Assembly (NCBI RefSeq): GCF_002917925.1
Contig: NZ_PPFE01000009.1
Coordinates: 62,001 to 126,000, forward strand
Reading direction: 5' to 3'
DNA: 64,000 nt
Source of the DNA: Roseovarius confluentis
Lineage (GTDB): Bacteria > Pseudomonadota > Alphaproteobacteria > Rhodobacterales > Rhodobacteraceae
Shown here: positions 38,083-47,096 of the stretch, piece by piece
Layout of the letters: each line of letters opens with the position of its first letter
Position numbering within the stretch: the stretch's first letter is position 1
Translations under genes and position numbers: made by a program
Notes under the pieces: model-generated
What the model was told of the DNA's origin: nothing
The model's database searches: none
The model's input: only the letters and a program-made list of their open reading frames with translations

Positions 38083-38757
38083 ATGGACCGCAACAGCGAC
38101 TTCACCCAACGCGCCGTGGTGCACGCCGCCGACGAGGACTGGGTCGCCTCGCCCATGCCCGGCGTTGACCGGCGCATCCTCGACCGCATCGGCGACGAAG
38201 TGGCCCGCGCCACCTCGATCGTGCGCTACGCCCCGAACAGCGCGTTCTCGTCCCACGTCCACACGGGCGGCGAGGAATTCCTCGTGCTCGAAGGCGTCTT
38301 TTCGGACGAGCATGGCGATTTCCCCGAAGGCAGCTATATTCGCAATCCGCCGGAATCGTCCCACACGCCGGGGTCAGAGCCCGGCTGCACCATCCTCGTG
38401 AAGCTCTGGCAGTTTGACTTGTCCGACCGCACCCATGTGCGCATCGACACGAACAAGATGCGCTTTCTGCACGACCGCGACGATGTCGAAATCATGCCGC
38501 TCTTTTCCGATGGCCGCGAGGATGTCGCGCTGGAACGCTGGGCGCCGGAGGCGCGCGTCTCGCTCGACGCACCCGACGGGCTGGAATTGCTGGTGCTGGA
38601 CGGCGGCTTCACCGAAGGCGGCGAGACCTTCAAACGCCTCAGTTGGCTGCGCCTGCCGAAAGGCGCGTCATCAACCGCCCAGGTGGGAACCAACGGCGCC
38701 CGTGTCTGGATCAAGCGCGACCACCTGCGCGAAACCCCGACCGGCCCCAAGACGTAA
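38083..38757 (+). CDS. ChrR-type double-cupin protein without anti-sigma domain
   Basis: 224 residues, ATG at 38083 with AAGGAGG. The first cupin has a clear metal site, His58/His60/Glu64 (HVHTGGEE) and His94; the second (GLELLVLDGGFTEGGETF) lacks histidines. The fold resembles the C-terminal cupin of the anti-sigma factor ChrR, but the N-terminal zinc anti-sigma domain is absent and no ECF sigma gene adjoins. It may be an oxidative-stress or small-molecule sensor or an enzyme. It lies 52 bases after kpsC but has its own strong RBS. Confidence 0.82.
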   Translation: MDRNSDFTQRAVVHAADEDWVASPMPGVDRRILDRIGDEVARATSIVRYAPNSAFSSHVHTGGEEFLVLEGVFSDEHGDFPEGSYIRNPPESSHTPGSEPGCTILVKLWQFDLSDRTHVRIDTNKMRFLHDRDDVEIMPLFSDGREDVALERWAPEARVSLDAPDGLELLVLDGGFTEGGETFKRLSWLRLPKGASSTAQVGTNGARVWIKRDHLRETPTGPKT

Positions 38758-38760
38758 CCC

Positions 38761-38783
38761 GTCCCGGACCTGATCCGGGACCT
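38761..38783. repeat. PDLIRD-type palindromic repeat, copy 5
   Basis: GTCCCGGACCTGATCCGGGA plus CCT immediately after the cupin gene stop, between convergent genes. Confidence 0.85.
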
Positions 38784-38802
38784 CTTCAGGCCCGGTCAAA
38801 GG

Positions 38803-41148
38803 TCACTCCCCGTAAGGCACCCATGCCGTCTTGACCTCCGTCGCCGCCTCCAAAAAGGCACGGCACCCGCCGGCATCATACCAGTCCAGCGCGCGTCCGT
38901 TGTTCACCCATGTCCGCTTGAGGTTTCCGGCACTCTCCCGCTCGATCACCTCCGACAAGTCGGCCGAGGCAAAGCTCCAGACCGCCTCGACATCCGCATG
39001 CCCGGCCAGGTGCGGTGCAAGCTCCGCGACCGGCCCGACCAGCAGGTTCGCCACGCCCGCCGGCACGTCCGATGTTTCCAGAACCTGCACCAGTTCCATC
39101 GCCGCCAGCGGAAACGGTTCGCTGGCTATCAGCACCGCGCGATTGCCCATCGCCATCACCGCCCCCAGCACCGACACGAGACCCAGCAGGGGCGCCTCAT
39201 CCGCGCAGAACGCGCCGATCACGCCCACCGGCTCGCGCAGGGCCAGCGCCATGCCGCGGATCGGCACCGCGGCAGCCTCGCCCGCGAACTTGTCCGCCCA
39301 GGCCGCCCATGTAAACAACCGGTCGACACTGGCCTCCACCTCGCTTGCGCCACTGCGCCCGCCGCTCATCGCGTTCAGCACCCGGGCAAAATCATCCGCC
39401 CGCGACGAAAGGTTCTCGGCCATGTAATAAATGATCTGCGCCCGCGCATGGCCGCTGGTCCGACCCCAGGCCGCTGCTCCGCGCGCGGCCTCCACCGCGT
39501 TACGGATATCCTTGCGGTTGGCCACCGGAACCTGCCCCAGCGCCTTGCCCGACTTGCCGTAGATCACGCGCGAATACCCACCGTCGGGCCGCGTCTGCTT
39601 ACCCCCTATGTAGAGCTTCGGTGTCCGGTCCATTCCTTCGACCACACCGTTTGCGCCTCCCGTGAACCCCGCGACAGGGCGCAGCGCCTTTTGTGCCCGA
39701 GTCGGCTTCAGATAGGCATCCAGCCCCGCCCAGCCGCCTTCGCGCCCGAACCCACTCTCGCGCACACCGCCAAAGGGTGCCGCCGCGTCGAACATGTTGG
39801 TCCCGTTCACCCAGACCACGCCCGCCGCCAGCTTCGGCGCCACGTCCAGTGCCAGGTTGAGGCTTTCCGACCAGACCGACGCCGCCAGCCCGTAGCGCGT
39901 GTTGTTGGCCAGCGCGACGGCTTCCGCAGGTGTCCGGAACGTGGTCGAGACAAGCACGGGGCCGAAAACCTCTTGCTGCATCAGCGTATCCGACGGTGCC
40001 AGCCCGGTGATCAGCGTCGGCGGATAGAAGGCACCCGTCTCCGGCATCTCGACTGCCGCGGCAAACCTCTCGCCTGCGGCACTGCCCTCGACCAGCCGCC
40101 GCACCCGCTCCACCTGCACAGGGTCGGCCATGGCACCCACGTCAATGCACTTGTCCAGCGGGTTGCCGATGCGCAGCTTGCCCATTCTCTCTTGCAGCCG
40201 TGCCTGAAAATCGTCGGCAATCCCCTCCTGCACCAGCAGGCGCGAGCCCGCGCAACAGACCTGGCCGCCATTCAGCCAGATCGCGTCGACCAGCCCCTCG
40301 ATGGCGCTGTCGATATCGGCATCCTCGAATACGATGTAGGCGCTCTTTCCGCCCAGCTCCAGCGTCAGCGCCTTGCCCTGCCCCGCCGTCTGCTTCCGTA
40401 TGCGCCGCCCCACGTCGGTCGAGCCGGTAAAGGCCACCTTGTCCACGCCCTCATGCGTGACGATCCGCTCGCCAACTTCCCCGTCGCCGGTCACGATGTT
40501 GACCACCCCCTTCGGCAGCCCGGCCTGCCTGCAGATATCCGCGAAAAGAAGGGCTGTCAGCGACGTCCATTCCGCCGGTTTCAGAACCACGGTGTTGCCC
40601 GCCGCCAGCGCCGGTGCCACTTTCCATGCCAGCATCAAAAGGGGGAAGTTCCACGGGATCACCTGCCCGCAAACCCCGTGCGCGCGCCGGTCAGGTCGCT
40701 CGACCTCCAGCAATTGCGCCAGCCCGGCATGGTGATAGAAATGCCGGTGCACCAAGGGCACGTCGATGTCGCGGCTTTCGCGCAAGGGCTTGCCGTTATC
40801 CAGCGTCTCCAGCACCGCGAAGAGCCGCGCGTTCTTTTGCACCAGCCGCGCCAGCCCATAAAGGTACCGCGCCCGCCCGGGCCCACCCAAGCGCTCCCAT
40901 TTCGGCTGGGCCTTCCGCGCCGCCGCCACGGCGGCATCCACGTCCTCCGCGCTGGCCTGGCTCAGCAGCGCCAGAACTTCGCCCGTGGCCGGGTTCTTCG
41001 CTTCGAACCCCTCACCCGGCGCGGTGAACGCCCCATCGATGAAATGCCCGAACCGGTCACCCTGGTCCACCAGCCAGGCATAGGCATCGGCGGCGCTTTC
41101 CGGCGCGGGCCCATACTCCATGCTTTCGAAGATTTCCTTGACGGTCAT
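38803..41148 (-). CDS. ALDH16-family two-domain aldehyde dehydrogenase
   Basis: 781 residues. The first module is a complete ALDH with Cys298 (GQVCCAGSR), Glu264 (LELGGKSA) and Asn167 (PWNFPLL). The second (about 500-781) is a truncated ALDH fold starting PKLYIGGKQTRPDGGYS that lacks a catalytic Cys. This duplicated form is the ALDH16 family, known in vertebrates and active in marine bacterial members. It oxidises aldehydes with NAD; the physiological substrate is unsettled. deoC is encoded 36 bases upstream on the same strand, so it may oxidise the acetaldehyde released by DeoC. Confidence 0.93.
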   Translation of the reverse strand: MTVKEIFESMEYGPAPESAADAYAWLVDQGDRFGHFIDGAFTAPGEGFEAKNPATGEVLALLSQASAEDVDAAVAAARKAQPKWERLGGPGRARYLYGLARLVQKNARLFAVLETLDNGKPLRESRDIDVPLVHRHFYHHAGLAQLLEVERPDRRAHGVCGQVIPWNFPLLMLAWKVAPALAAGNTVVLKPAEWTSLTALLFADICRQAGLPKGVVNIVTGDGEVGERIVTHEGVDKVAFTGSTDVGRRIRKQTAGQGKALTLELGGKSAYIVFEDADIDSAIEGLVDAIWLNGGQVCCAGSRLLVQEGIADDFQARLQERMGKLRIGNPLDKCIDVGAMADPVQVERVRRLVEGSAAGERFAAAVEMPETGAFYPPTLITGLAPSDTLMQQEVFGPVLVSTTFRTPAEAVALANNTRYGLAASVWSESLNLALDVAPKLAAGVVWVNGTNMFDAAAPFGGVRESGFGREGGWAGLDAYLKPTRAQKALRPVAGFTGGANGVVEGMDRTPKLYIGGKQTRPDGGYSRVIYGKSGKALGQVPVANRKDIRNAVEAARGAAAWGRTSGHARAQIIYYMAENLSSRADDFARVLNAMSGGRSGASEVEASVDRLFTWAAWADKFAGEAAAVPIRGMALALREPVGVIGAFCADEAPLLGLVSVLGAVMAMGNRAVLIASEPFPLAAMELVQVLETSDVPAGVANLLVGPVAELAPHLAGHADVEAVWSFASADLSEVIERESAGNLKRTWVNNGRALDWYDAGGCRAFLEAATEVKTAWVPYGE

Positions 41149-41184
41149 GGCTTCATCGTTCCCGAAACACTCAAATCCATCCGC

Positions 41185-42174
41185 TTACCCCAAGCCATGT
41201 CGCCACCCCGCCGAATACCGCCCGGTGACATGATGTTCCAACTGCCGTTCGATATCGCCCAGCAGGCTCGACGCGCCAAAACGGAACAGATCAGGCCGCA
41301 GCCACCGACCTCCCAGCTCTTCCTTGATCATCGACAGGTACACCAGCGCCTCCTTCGCCTTCGAGATGCCCCCCGCGGGCTTGTAACCCACCCGGTAACC
41401 GGTCGCCGCGTGATAGGCCCGGATCGCCCGCAGCATTACAAGCGTCACCGGCAGCGTCGCGTTCACGCTCTCCTTGCCGGTCGAGGTTTTGATGAAATCC
41501 GCCCCCGCCATCATGCAGACCAGCGACGCCCGCGCCACATTGCGCAGGCTACCTAGTTCCCCGGTGGCCAGGATCGCCTTGACATGTGCGTTGCCACAAG
41601 CGGAGCGAAAGGCCTGCATCTCGTCGTAAAGCGCCTGCCAATCGCCTGTCAGCACATGCCGGCGCGAGATCACGATGTCGATCTCGTCGGCACCTTCCGC
41701 CACGCTCGCCTCGATCTCGGCCAACCGCAGGTGAAACGGCGACAGGCCCGCCGGAAACCCGGTCGAGACGGCGGCCACCGGAATTCCGCTGCCCTCCAGC
41801 GCCCTGCGGGCCGGCGCGACCATATCGTGATAGACACAGACCGCGCCCACGGTCAGCCCTTCCATCCCCAGGGCGTCCAGCAGGTCAGTGCGCACCGGCT
41901 GGCGCGCCTTGGCGCAGAGCCGCGCGACGCGCCCCGCGGTGTCGTCGCCTGCTAGCGTCGTCAGATCGATGCAGCTGATGGCCCGGCACAACCACGCCGC
42001 CTGGTACTCCTTCTTGACCGTCCGACGCCCCGGCAGCGTGCCCGCCCGCCGCTCGACCGCCGAGGTGTTCACCGCAACCGCCGCCACCTGGTCGAGGTCC
42101 AGCGGCGCGCCCGCGTTGCGCGGCTCCAGCGTCTGCGGCAGGTGCGTCTGCGCGGTCTCTGTCCGGATCGTCAT
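41185..42174 (-). CDS. deoC: Deoxyribose-phosphate aldolase
   Basis: 329 residues from ATG at 42174; a GTG two codons earlier is possible. It splits 2-deoxyribose-5-phosphate into glyceraldehyde-3-phosphate and acetaldehyde. The Schiff-base lysine is in ADFIKTSTGKESVNAT, and the proton-relay lysine in RVGYKPAGGISKA; CIDLTTL marks the N-terminal barrel strand. The N-terminal ~60 residues are longer than in the short E. coli-type enzyme, as in eukaryotic-like DeoC. It is co-directional with the ALDH16 gene, suggesting a deoxyribose salvage unit that also disposes of acetaldehyde. Confidence 0.93.
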   Translation of the reverse strand: MTIRTETAQTHLPQTLEPRNAGAPLDLDQVAAVAVNTSAVERRAGTLPGRRTVKKEYQAAWLCRAISCIDLTTLAGDDTAGRVARLCAKARQPVRTDLLDALGMEGLTVGAVCVYHDMVAPARRALEGSGIPVAAVSTGFPAGLSPFHLRLAEIEASVAEGADEIDIVISRRHVLTGDWQALYDEMQAFRSACGNAHVKAILATGELGSLRNVARASLVCMMAGADFIKTSTGKESVNATLPVTLVMLRAIRAYHAATGYRVGYKPAGGISKAKEALVYLSMIKEELGGRWLRPDLFRFGASSLLGDIERQLEHHVTGRYSAGWRHGLG

Positions 42175-42355
42175 GGCCACCGTTCAAGCATGGAAAATCA
42201 CCCGCGAAGCGTCGCATGCACGCCGCTCCTTGGCAAGCCGCAGCCGGGCGCGGGCGCGCCTGCACGATACCTGCACAACCGCGCCGCCAACCGGTGCACA
42301 TCTCTGCCCTAAACTACCTTCACCAACCTCATATTCGCACCCAGAGGAAATCCCA

Positions 42356-42568
42356 ATGCGACACGCCTTCCTATTCGAACCTCGCGTTCACCGCGCCCGA
42401 TCCCGGCACCGCCGCGCCCTGCTTCTCGCGCTTGGCCTCGCCATCCTGTCGGGCCTCGCGGTGTCGGGCACAACCTACGCGACTTCACCGGAACGACAGG
42501 GCTTTTCCAAACCCGGCCAATCGCCTAGCTTCATGCCCGAAACAGTACGCCTGCGGATCGAAGAATGA
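42356..42568 (+). CDS. 70-residue single-helix peptide heading a two-component operon
   Basis: ATG at 42356 follows AGAGGAAAT. The peptide has an Arg/His-rich N-terminus, a hydrophobic helix (RALLLALGLAILSGLAVSG, about 25-43) and a short polar tail ending MPETVRLRIEE, probably periplasmic. Its stop overlaps the response regulator start (ATGA), so expression is coupled. It could be a small membrane modulator or the sensed partner of the kinase, whose own sensor region is tiny. No homologue is known to me. Confidence 0.65.
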   Translation: MRHAFLFEPRVHRARSRHRRALLLALGLAILSGLAVSGTTYATSPERQGFSKPGQSPSFMPETVRLRIEE

Positions 42569-43257
42569 GCCATATCCTGATCGTCGACGACGACCCCCAG
42601 ATCCGCGATGTGCTGCGCATCGCCCTGAAAAAGGCCGGACACGACGTGGCCGAGGCCGGCGACGGGGCCGAGGGGCTGGCCAAGGCCCGCAGCGGCAAGG
42701 CCAACCTCATCGTGCTGGATATCGGCCTGCCCGAGATGGACGGGCTCGAAATGTGCCGCCGCTTGCGCGCCGACCACGACACGCCCGTGCTTTTCCTGAC
42801 CGCCCGCGACGAAGAAATCGACCGGGTCCTCGGTTTTGAGCTGGGCGGCGACGACTACGTGACCAAACCCTTCTCGCCGCGCGAACTGGTGGCCCGCATC
42901 CGCGCCATCCTCAAACGCACAGAACAAGGCCCGGTCACCGGCATGACCCAGCCGCTCAGCCACGGCGCCCTTCGCCTCGACCCCGAGCGGCACCTGTGCA
43001 GCTTCGGCACCCAAACCGTCGCGCTGACCGCCCGCGAGATGTCGCTGCTGGAACACCTCATGACCCGCCCCGATCACGTGGCCACCAAGGCCCAACTGAC
43101 CGATGCGGTCTACGGGCCGACCATCCACGTATCGGACCGCACCCTCGACAGCCACCTGCGCAACCTGCGCGCCAAGCTGGCCGAGGCGGGATGCGTCGAC
43201 GCCATCGAAACAGTGCACGGGGTCGGGATCCGGATGGGCGCATGCCAGGCGGCGTAA
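42565..43257 (+). CDS. OmpR-family response regulator
   Basis: 230 residues. The receiver has the acidic pocket DDD (8-10), phospho-acceptor Asp52 (VLDIGLPEMDG) and Lys101 (VTKPFSPREL). The C-terminal winged helix (about 140-225) includes LTAREMSLLEHLM and VSDRTLDSHLRNLRAKL. It overlaps the downstream kinase gene by 16 bases. The regulon is not evident; the cognate kinase resembles CreC/PhoR-like envelope sensors. Confidence 0.94.
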   Translation: MSHILIVDDDPQIRDVLRIALKKAGHDVAEAGDGAEGLAKARSGKANLIVLDIGLPEMDGLEMCRRLRADHDTPVLFLTARDEEIDRVLGFELGGDDYVTKPFSPRELVARIRAILKRTEQGPVTGMTQPLSHGALRLDPERHLCSFGTQTVALTAREMSLLEHLMTRPDHVATKAQLTDAVYGPTIHVSDRTLDSHLRNLRAKLAEAGCVDAIETVHGVGIRMGACQAA

Positions 43258-44204
43258 AGCAGCGCATCCGCCAGAAATGGCGGCCGCCCTTGGCCCTTGT
43301 GATCGGGGGCACACTCTCGGCGGTGCTGGTGCTTCCGGTCATCGCCATCGGCTATTTCAAGGTTGCGGGCTTTATCCTCGGATGGGGCGAGACCACCCTG
43401 CTGATCGGCACGCTGGCCGTGGTCACGACCCTACTGCTGGCGTTCCTTCTGTGGCGGCTTGTGCTGCGACCGGTCTACGCGCTGACCGCCCATGCAAAGG
43501 CGGTGAAAGACGGGCGCGACGACGCTCCTCTTCCCCGGCATTTCGGCACCCCGGAACTGACCGCTCTAGGCCAGGCTGTGCTCGACATGGGCAGCACCCT
43601 TCAGGACCGGGAGGCCGGCCTGCGCGCCTATACCAACCACGTCACCCACGAGCTCAAGTCGCCGCTCACCAGCCTGATCGGTGCCACGGAACTGCTCGAA
43701 GACGACACCTCGCCCGAGGACCGCGCCAAGCTGACCGAGACGATCCGCACCTCGGCCCTGAAGATGCAGGTTCTTCTGGATGCGTTGCGCCGGCTTGCCA
43801 AAGCGCGCGATCCGCTGGGGCATGGCCCGACGCAGCTCTCCGTAGCGCTGAACAAGGTGGAAGCGGGCGTGGCGCTCGACCTGCACCACGACCGCGCCGT
43901 ACCGCTGGACCCAGACGCTCTGCACGCCATCCTGACCCACCTTTCCCAAAACGCCGCGGCGCATGGGGCCCGGCAGCTAAAGGTTACCGGCACCGAGAAC
44001 GGCTTTACCGTGCAGGATGACGGGCCCGGCATCGCCGAAGGCAACCGCGCCCGCATTTTCGAGCCGTTCTTCACGACCCGCCGCGCCACGGGAGGCACCG
44101 GAATGGGGCTGGCCATCGTGCGCACCATGCTCGGCGCCGCCGGGGGTGACATCGCGCTGCTGCCATCCAAGCGAGGCGCACTCTTCGACATCACTTTCGA
44201 TTGA
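43242..44204 (+). CDS. Sensor histidine kinase with minimal periplasmic loop
   Basis: 320 residues from ATG at 43242, overlapping the regulator gene. Two membrane helices (about 16-37 and 51-72) enclose only about a dozen exposed residues. A HAMP-like linker follows, then the H-box THELKSPLTSL with His136, N-box LSQNAAAHGA, and G-boxes DDGPGI and GGTGMGL. With almost no sensory domain, it probably reads the membrane or a partner protein, for which the upstream 70-residue peptide is a candidate. Confidence 0.93.
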   Translation: MPGGVKQRIRQKWRPPLALVIGGTLSAVLVLPVIAIGYFKVAGFILGWGETTLLIGTLAVVTTLLLAFLLWRLVLRPVYALTAHAKAVKDGRDDAPLPRHFGTPELTALGQAVLDMGSTLQDREAGLRAYTNHVTHELKSPLTSLIGATELLEDDTSPEDRAKLTETIRTSALKMQVLLDALRRLAKARDPLGHGPTQLSVALNKVEAGVALDLHHDRAVPLDPDALHAILTHLSQNAAAHGARQLKVTGTENGFTVQDDGPGIAEGNRARIFEPFFTTRRATGGTGMGLAIVRTMLGAAGGDIALLPSKRGALFDITFD

Positions 44205-44214
44205 CGGCGCGCGC

Positions 44215-45249
44215 TCAGCGGATCCGCTTGTAAGCGGCCCGCTCGCGCAGGACCAGCACCGCGGCACAGCTTGACAGGCGCGACATGCCGGGCCGGTCCG
44301 AAAGGTATTTCTGGTTTGGCTCGTCTCGGGCCAGCGCAGCGCGGCGCAGGGTCATGATCCGCGCCCGCGCACTGTTCAGAAACTGCTCCTGCGGGATCAC
44401 CTTTTCATACGGGCTGTCGAGCCGCGACACCTCGTAGAACCCGCCTGTCAGCGCCAAAAGCGCCACCCCGCAGGCGCCAACCTGGTTCGGGCATTCCGCG
44501 CGGCACAGATCGGAGATCGGGCGCGCCGACAGGTCGCGCAGCACCCAGTCCTCGATCGGCTTCCGCCACCTGTTTCCAGCGCTCATGTCCCCGAAACCAA
44601 AACCCAATGCCAGAAACTGCGCCATGCCCAGCGTCTCCGGGTCGTCCGCGCTGATCACTTCGGGTCCCAGCGACAGCATGTGGCGCAACGCCGCCATGCC
44701 ATCGGCCTGCGGCTCGGGCGTGTCGGCGAGAAAGGCAAGGTACGGGCGCATCTCGGGCAGGATCGTCTCGCTGGCCACCAGTTTCTCGCGCATGGCACGC
44801 GACCCATAGAGCGCCGCGATCCGCGTAGGATAATCCGTGGCCTGCCGCTCGCCTGCCTGCCACAGCGCGAAATGCGTCTGCAATTGCAGGAACGGCTTAC
44901 GCGAACGCAGGAACATCTCGGCAAGCCGGTTGCCTTCGCTTGCCTCTACCGCCAGCCAGCTGCGCCCAAACCGGGTCTTGCCCGACATATCGCGAAAAAG
45001 CGTCCGGCGCGCATCCGGCTCCAACCCCATGCGATAGGGCGACGGACCGCGATCCATCGTCTCGATCCGGGCCAGCAGGATACGCGCATCGCTGTGCCCT
45101 TCGCGGGCCAGCTGCGCCAGAAGCGGCAGGCTCTGGGAATCGTCGCCCGAAAGCCAAAGCGCCACCGCTTCGTCGAATGCGGCCTGCGCGAAAGCGGCCC
45201 CGACCCAAAGCCAGAGCATCACAATTGCTGCGCATGTTCCCCTGATCAT
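44215..45249 (-). CDS. Periplasmic Sel1/TPR-like protein of unknown function
   Basis: 344 residues. A signal peptide (MIRGTCAAIVMLWLWVGAAF, cleaved near AQA) is followed by helical repeats: FDEAVALWLSGDDSQSLPLL, GHSDARILLARI, SEGNRLAEMFL. These resemble irregular Sel1 repeats that scaffold protein contacts. Four Cys in the C-terminal half (LCRAECPNQVGACG) could be disulfide-bonded. It is convergent with the two-component genes and ends 11 bases from the kinase stop. The function is unknown. Confidence 0.78.
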   Translation of the reverse strand: MIRGTCAAIVMLWLWVGAAFAQAAFDEAVALWLSGDDSQSLPLLAQLAREGHSDARILLARIETMDRGPSPYRMGLEPDARRTLFRDMSGKTRFGRSWLAVEASEGNRLAEMFLRSRKPFLQLQTHFALWQAGERQATDYPTRIAALYGSRAMREKLVASETILPEMRPYLAFLADTPEPQADGMAALRHMLSLGPEVISADDPETLGMAQFLALGFGFGDMSAGNRWRKPIEDWVLRDLSARPISDLCRAECPNQVGACGVALLALTGGFYEVSRLDSPYEKVIPQEQFLNSARARIMTLRRAALARDEPNQKYLSDRPGMSRLSSCAAVLVLRERAAYKRIR

Positions 45250-45282
45250 TCCCGGCCCCTCCTTCGCCGGACCGCCTTCATT

Positions 45283-46395
45283 CTATAGGCCCAGGGCCAT
45301 CTGTCCTGCAACCCAGACGTGCAAAACATCTTCACCCAACGCCTTTTGTTCGACAAGGTCGAAGCGCCTCGCCCCGTCCAGCCGATCAAGCCCCAGCGCT
45401 CCAATCCCCGGAAGGCCCTCGGCCCCCATCGCAAATCCTGCCGTGATCCCGGCCATCCGATCTACCAGCCCTTCCGCCAAGAGCGATGCCGACAGCGCCC
45501 CGCCGCCTTCGCAGAAAACCCGGGTCAGCCCACGCCGCCCCAGCTGGTTCAGGACAGAGCCCATATCCAGCTGCCGTCCCGATAATCCGCAGGGCACCAT
45601 CTCGGCGCCAAGCCCCCGCCAAGCCTCGACCAGCGCGGCATCCGCATCGGGGCCGTGGCACATCCAGACCGGCACCTCCGATGCTGTCCGCGCCAGCACC
45701 GACATCAACGGCACATCCAGCCTGCGCGACACCACCACGCGCACTGGCTGATGGTCGACCCCCATGTCGCGCACCGTCAGCGATGGATCGTCCGCGCGCG
45801 CCGTACCCGCGCCGACCATGACGGCGTCGTGACGCGCCCGCGCAGCATGCACCCAGCGCCGCGCCTGCGGTCCGGTGATCCACTGGCTGTGCCCGCTGGC
45901 GGTGGCGATCCGCCCGTCAAACGACGTTGCCAGCTTCAGCGTCACTTCAGGGCGCCCCCGCGTCATCCGGCTCAGAAACCCGCCAAGGTCATACTGTGCC
46001 TCCGCCGCGCAATTTCCGATCTCGACCGTGATCCCGGCCTCACGCAGCGCCGCAAAGCCCCGGCCCGAGACCCTCGGATCGGGGTCGCCAATGGCCACCA
46101 CCACACGTGCGATCCGGGCCGCTATGATGGCGTCGGTGCAGGGTGGTGTCCGTCCGTGATGGGCGCAAGGCTCTAGGCTGACATAGGCCGTGGCCCCCTC
46201 GGCCGCCGCGCCGGCCTGTTCAAGCGCGATACGCTCGGCATGCGGCCGCCCGCCAAGGCCCGTCGTGCCGCGCCCCACAATGCGCCCATCCTTGACGATC
46301 ACGCAGCCCACGGCAGGGTTGGGCCAGGTCCGGCCCAGCCCGCGACGCCCAAGGCCCAATGCCAGCCTTAGAAAGCGGATGTCGTCCGAGCTCAC
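45283..46395 (-). CDS. ribD: Bifunctional riboflavin deaminase/reductase
   Basis: 370 residues. The N-terminal deaminase has zinc ligands His52 and Glu54 as the catalytic pair (PHAERIAL), Cys77 and Cys86 ([11 protein letters not shown]). The C-terminal reductase (about 150-370) has [14 protein letters not shown] and [13 protein letters not shown]. Together they perform the second and third steps from GTP to riboflavin. The start overlaps the nrdR stop (ATGA). The nrdR-ribD pairing is common in bacteria. Confidence 0.95.
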   Translation of the reverse strand: MSSDDIRFLRLALGLGRRGLGRTWPNPAVGCVIVKDGRIVGRGTTGLGGRPHAERIALEQAGAAAEGATAYVSLEPCAHHGRTPPCTDAIIAARIARVVVAIGDPDPRVSGRGFAALREAGITVEIGNCAAEAQYDLGGFLSRMTRGRPEVTLKLATSFDGRIATASGHSQWITGPQARRWVHAARARHDAVMVGAGTARADDPSLTVRDMGVDHQPVRVVVSRRLDVPLMSVLARTASEVPVWMCHGPDADAALVEAWRGLGAEMVPCGLSGRQLDMGSVLNQLGRRGLTRVFCEGGGALSASLLAEGLVDRMAGITAGFAMGAEGLPGIGALGLDRLDGARRFDLVEQKALGEDVLHVWVAGQMALGL

Positions 46396-46868
46396 GTCTC
46401 TCCGGGCTCTTCCACAGCACCCGGCCGCAACTCGCTGACGAACTTGTCGAAATCGTCTGCCGCCTGGAAGTTCTTGTAAACGCTGGCAAAGCGGACATAG
46501 GCCACGGTGTCGATCCGCGCCAGGCTTTCCATCACGATCTCGCCTACCGTCTTTGACGGAATATCCGTCTCGCCAAGGCTTTCCAGCCGTCGCACTATGC
46601 CGGAAATCATCTGCTCCACCCGCTCCGGCTCGACCGGGCGTTTCTGCAAGGCGATCCGGATCGACCGTTCCAGCTTGTCGCGGTCGAAATCCTCGCGCCG
46701 GCCGTTCGTTTTCACGACCACCAGGTCGCGCAATTGCACGCGTTCATAGGTGGTGAACCGACCACCACAGGCCGGGCAAAACCGCCGCCGCCGGATCGAA
46801 ACGTGATCCTCTGCGGGGCGTGAGTCCTTCACTTGAGTGTCGATATTTCCGCAAAACGGGCAGCGCAT
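46392..46868 (-). CDS. nrdR: Transcriptional repressor NrdR of ribonucleotide reductase
   Basis: 158 residues. The zinc ribbon uses Cys3, Cys6, Cys31 and Cys34 ([16 protein letters not shown]). An ATP-cone domain follows (about 46-136: [20 protein letters not shown]). It senses ATP/dATP and represses nrd operons, none of which is in this window. It is translationally coupled to ribD. A perfect DnaA-box nonamer lies 54 bases upstream. Confidence 0.97.
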   Translation of the reverse strand: MRCPFCGNIDTQVKDSRPAEDHVSIRRRRFCPACGGRFTTYERVQLRDLVVVKTNGRREDFDRDKLERSIRIALQKRPVEPERVEQMISGIVRRLESLGETDIPSKTVGEIVMESLARIDTVAYVRFASVYKNFQAADDFDKFVSELRPGAVEEPGET

Positions 46869-46921
46869 CGGCCGGTCCCCTTTTCTTCTCTGCCTCTGAT
46901 GGTCATGGGTCTATTGCCCAG

Positions 46922-46930
46922 TTATCCACA
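46922..46930 (+). promoter_or_regulatory. DnaA-box nonamer in the nrdR/SDR divergent gap
   Basis: TTATCCACA is the canonical high-affinity DnaA site. It lies in the 228-base gap between nrdR (minus) and the SDR gene (plus). Only one copy was noticed, so it is not an origin; DnaA-dependent regulation of nrdR is conceivable. Confidence 0.4.
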
Positions 46931-47096
46931 GCCACTATAGGGCAGCCGCAAAGTTTTGGGTAGAGGGCAAATTCAGTCGCAACATCGAGCGTAGTTCTAG
47001 GCCTTTGTTGCTGCGACGAAGCGCCCGGGGAACGCTTGCCGGATTGTTTCGTTGCCGCTCCAGCGAAAGATAGAAACCCAACTCAAAAGGATCATC

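Noticed and set aside
38998..41556. 852-residue open frame antisense to the ALDH16 gene
   Set aside because: Arg/His/Pro-rich translation without domains; exists because the sense strand avoids certain codons.
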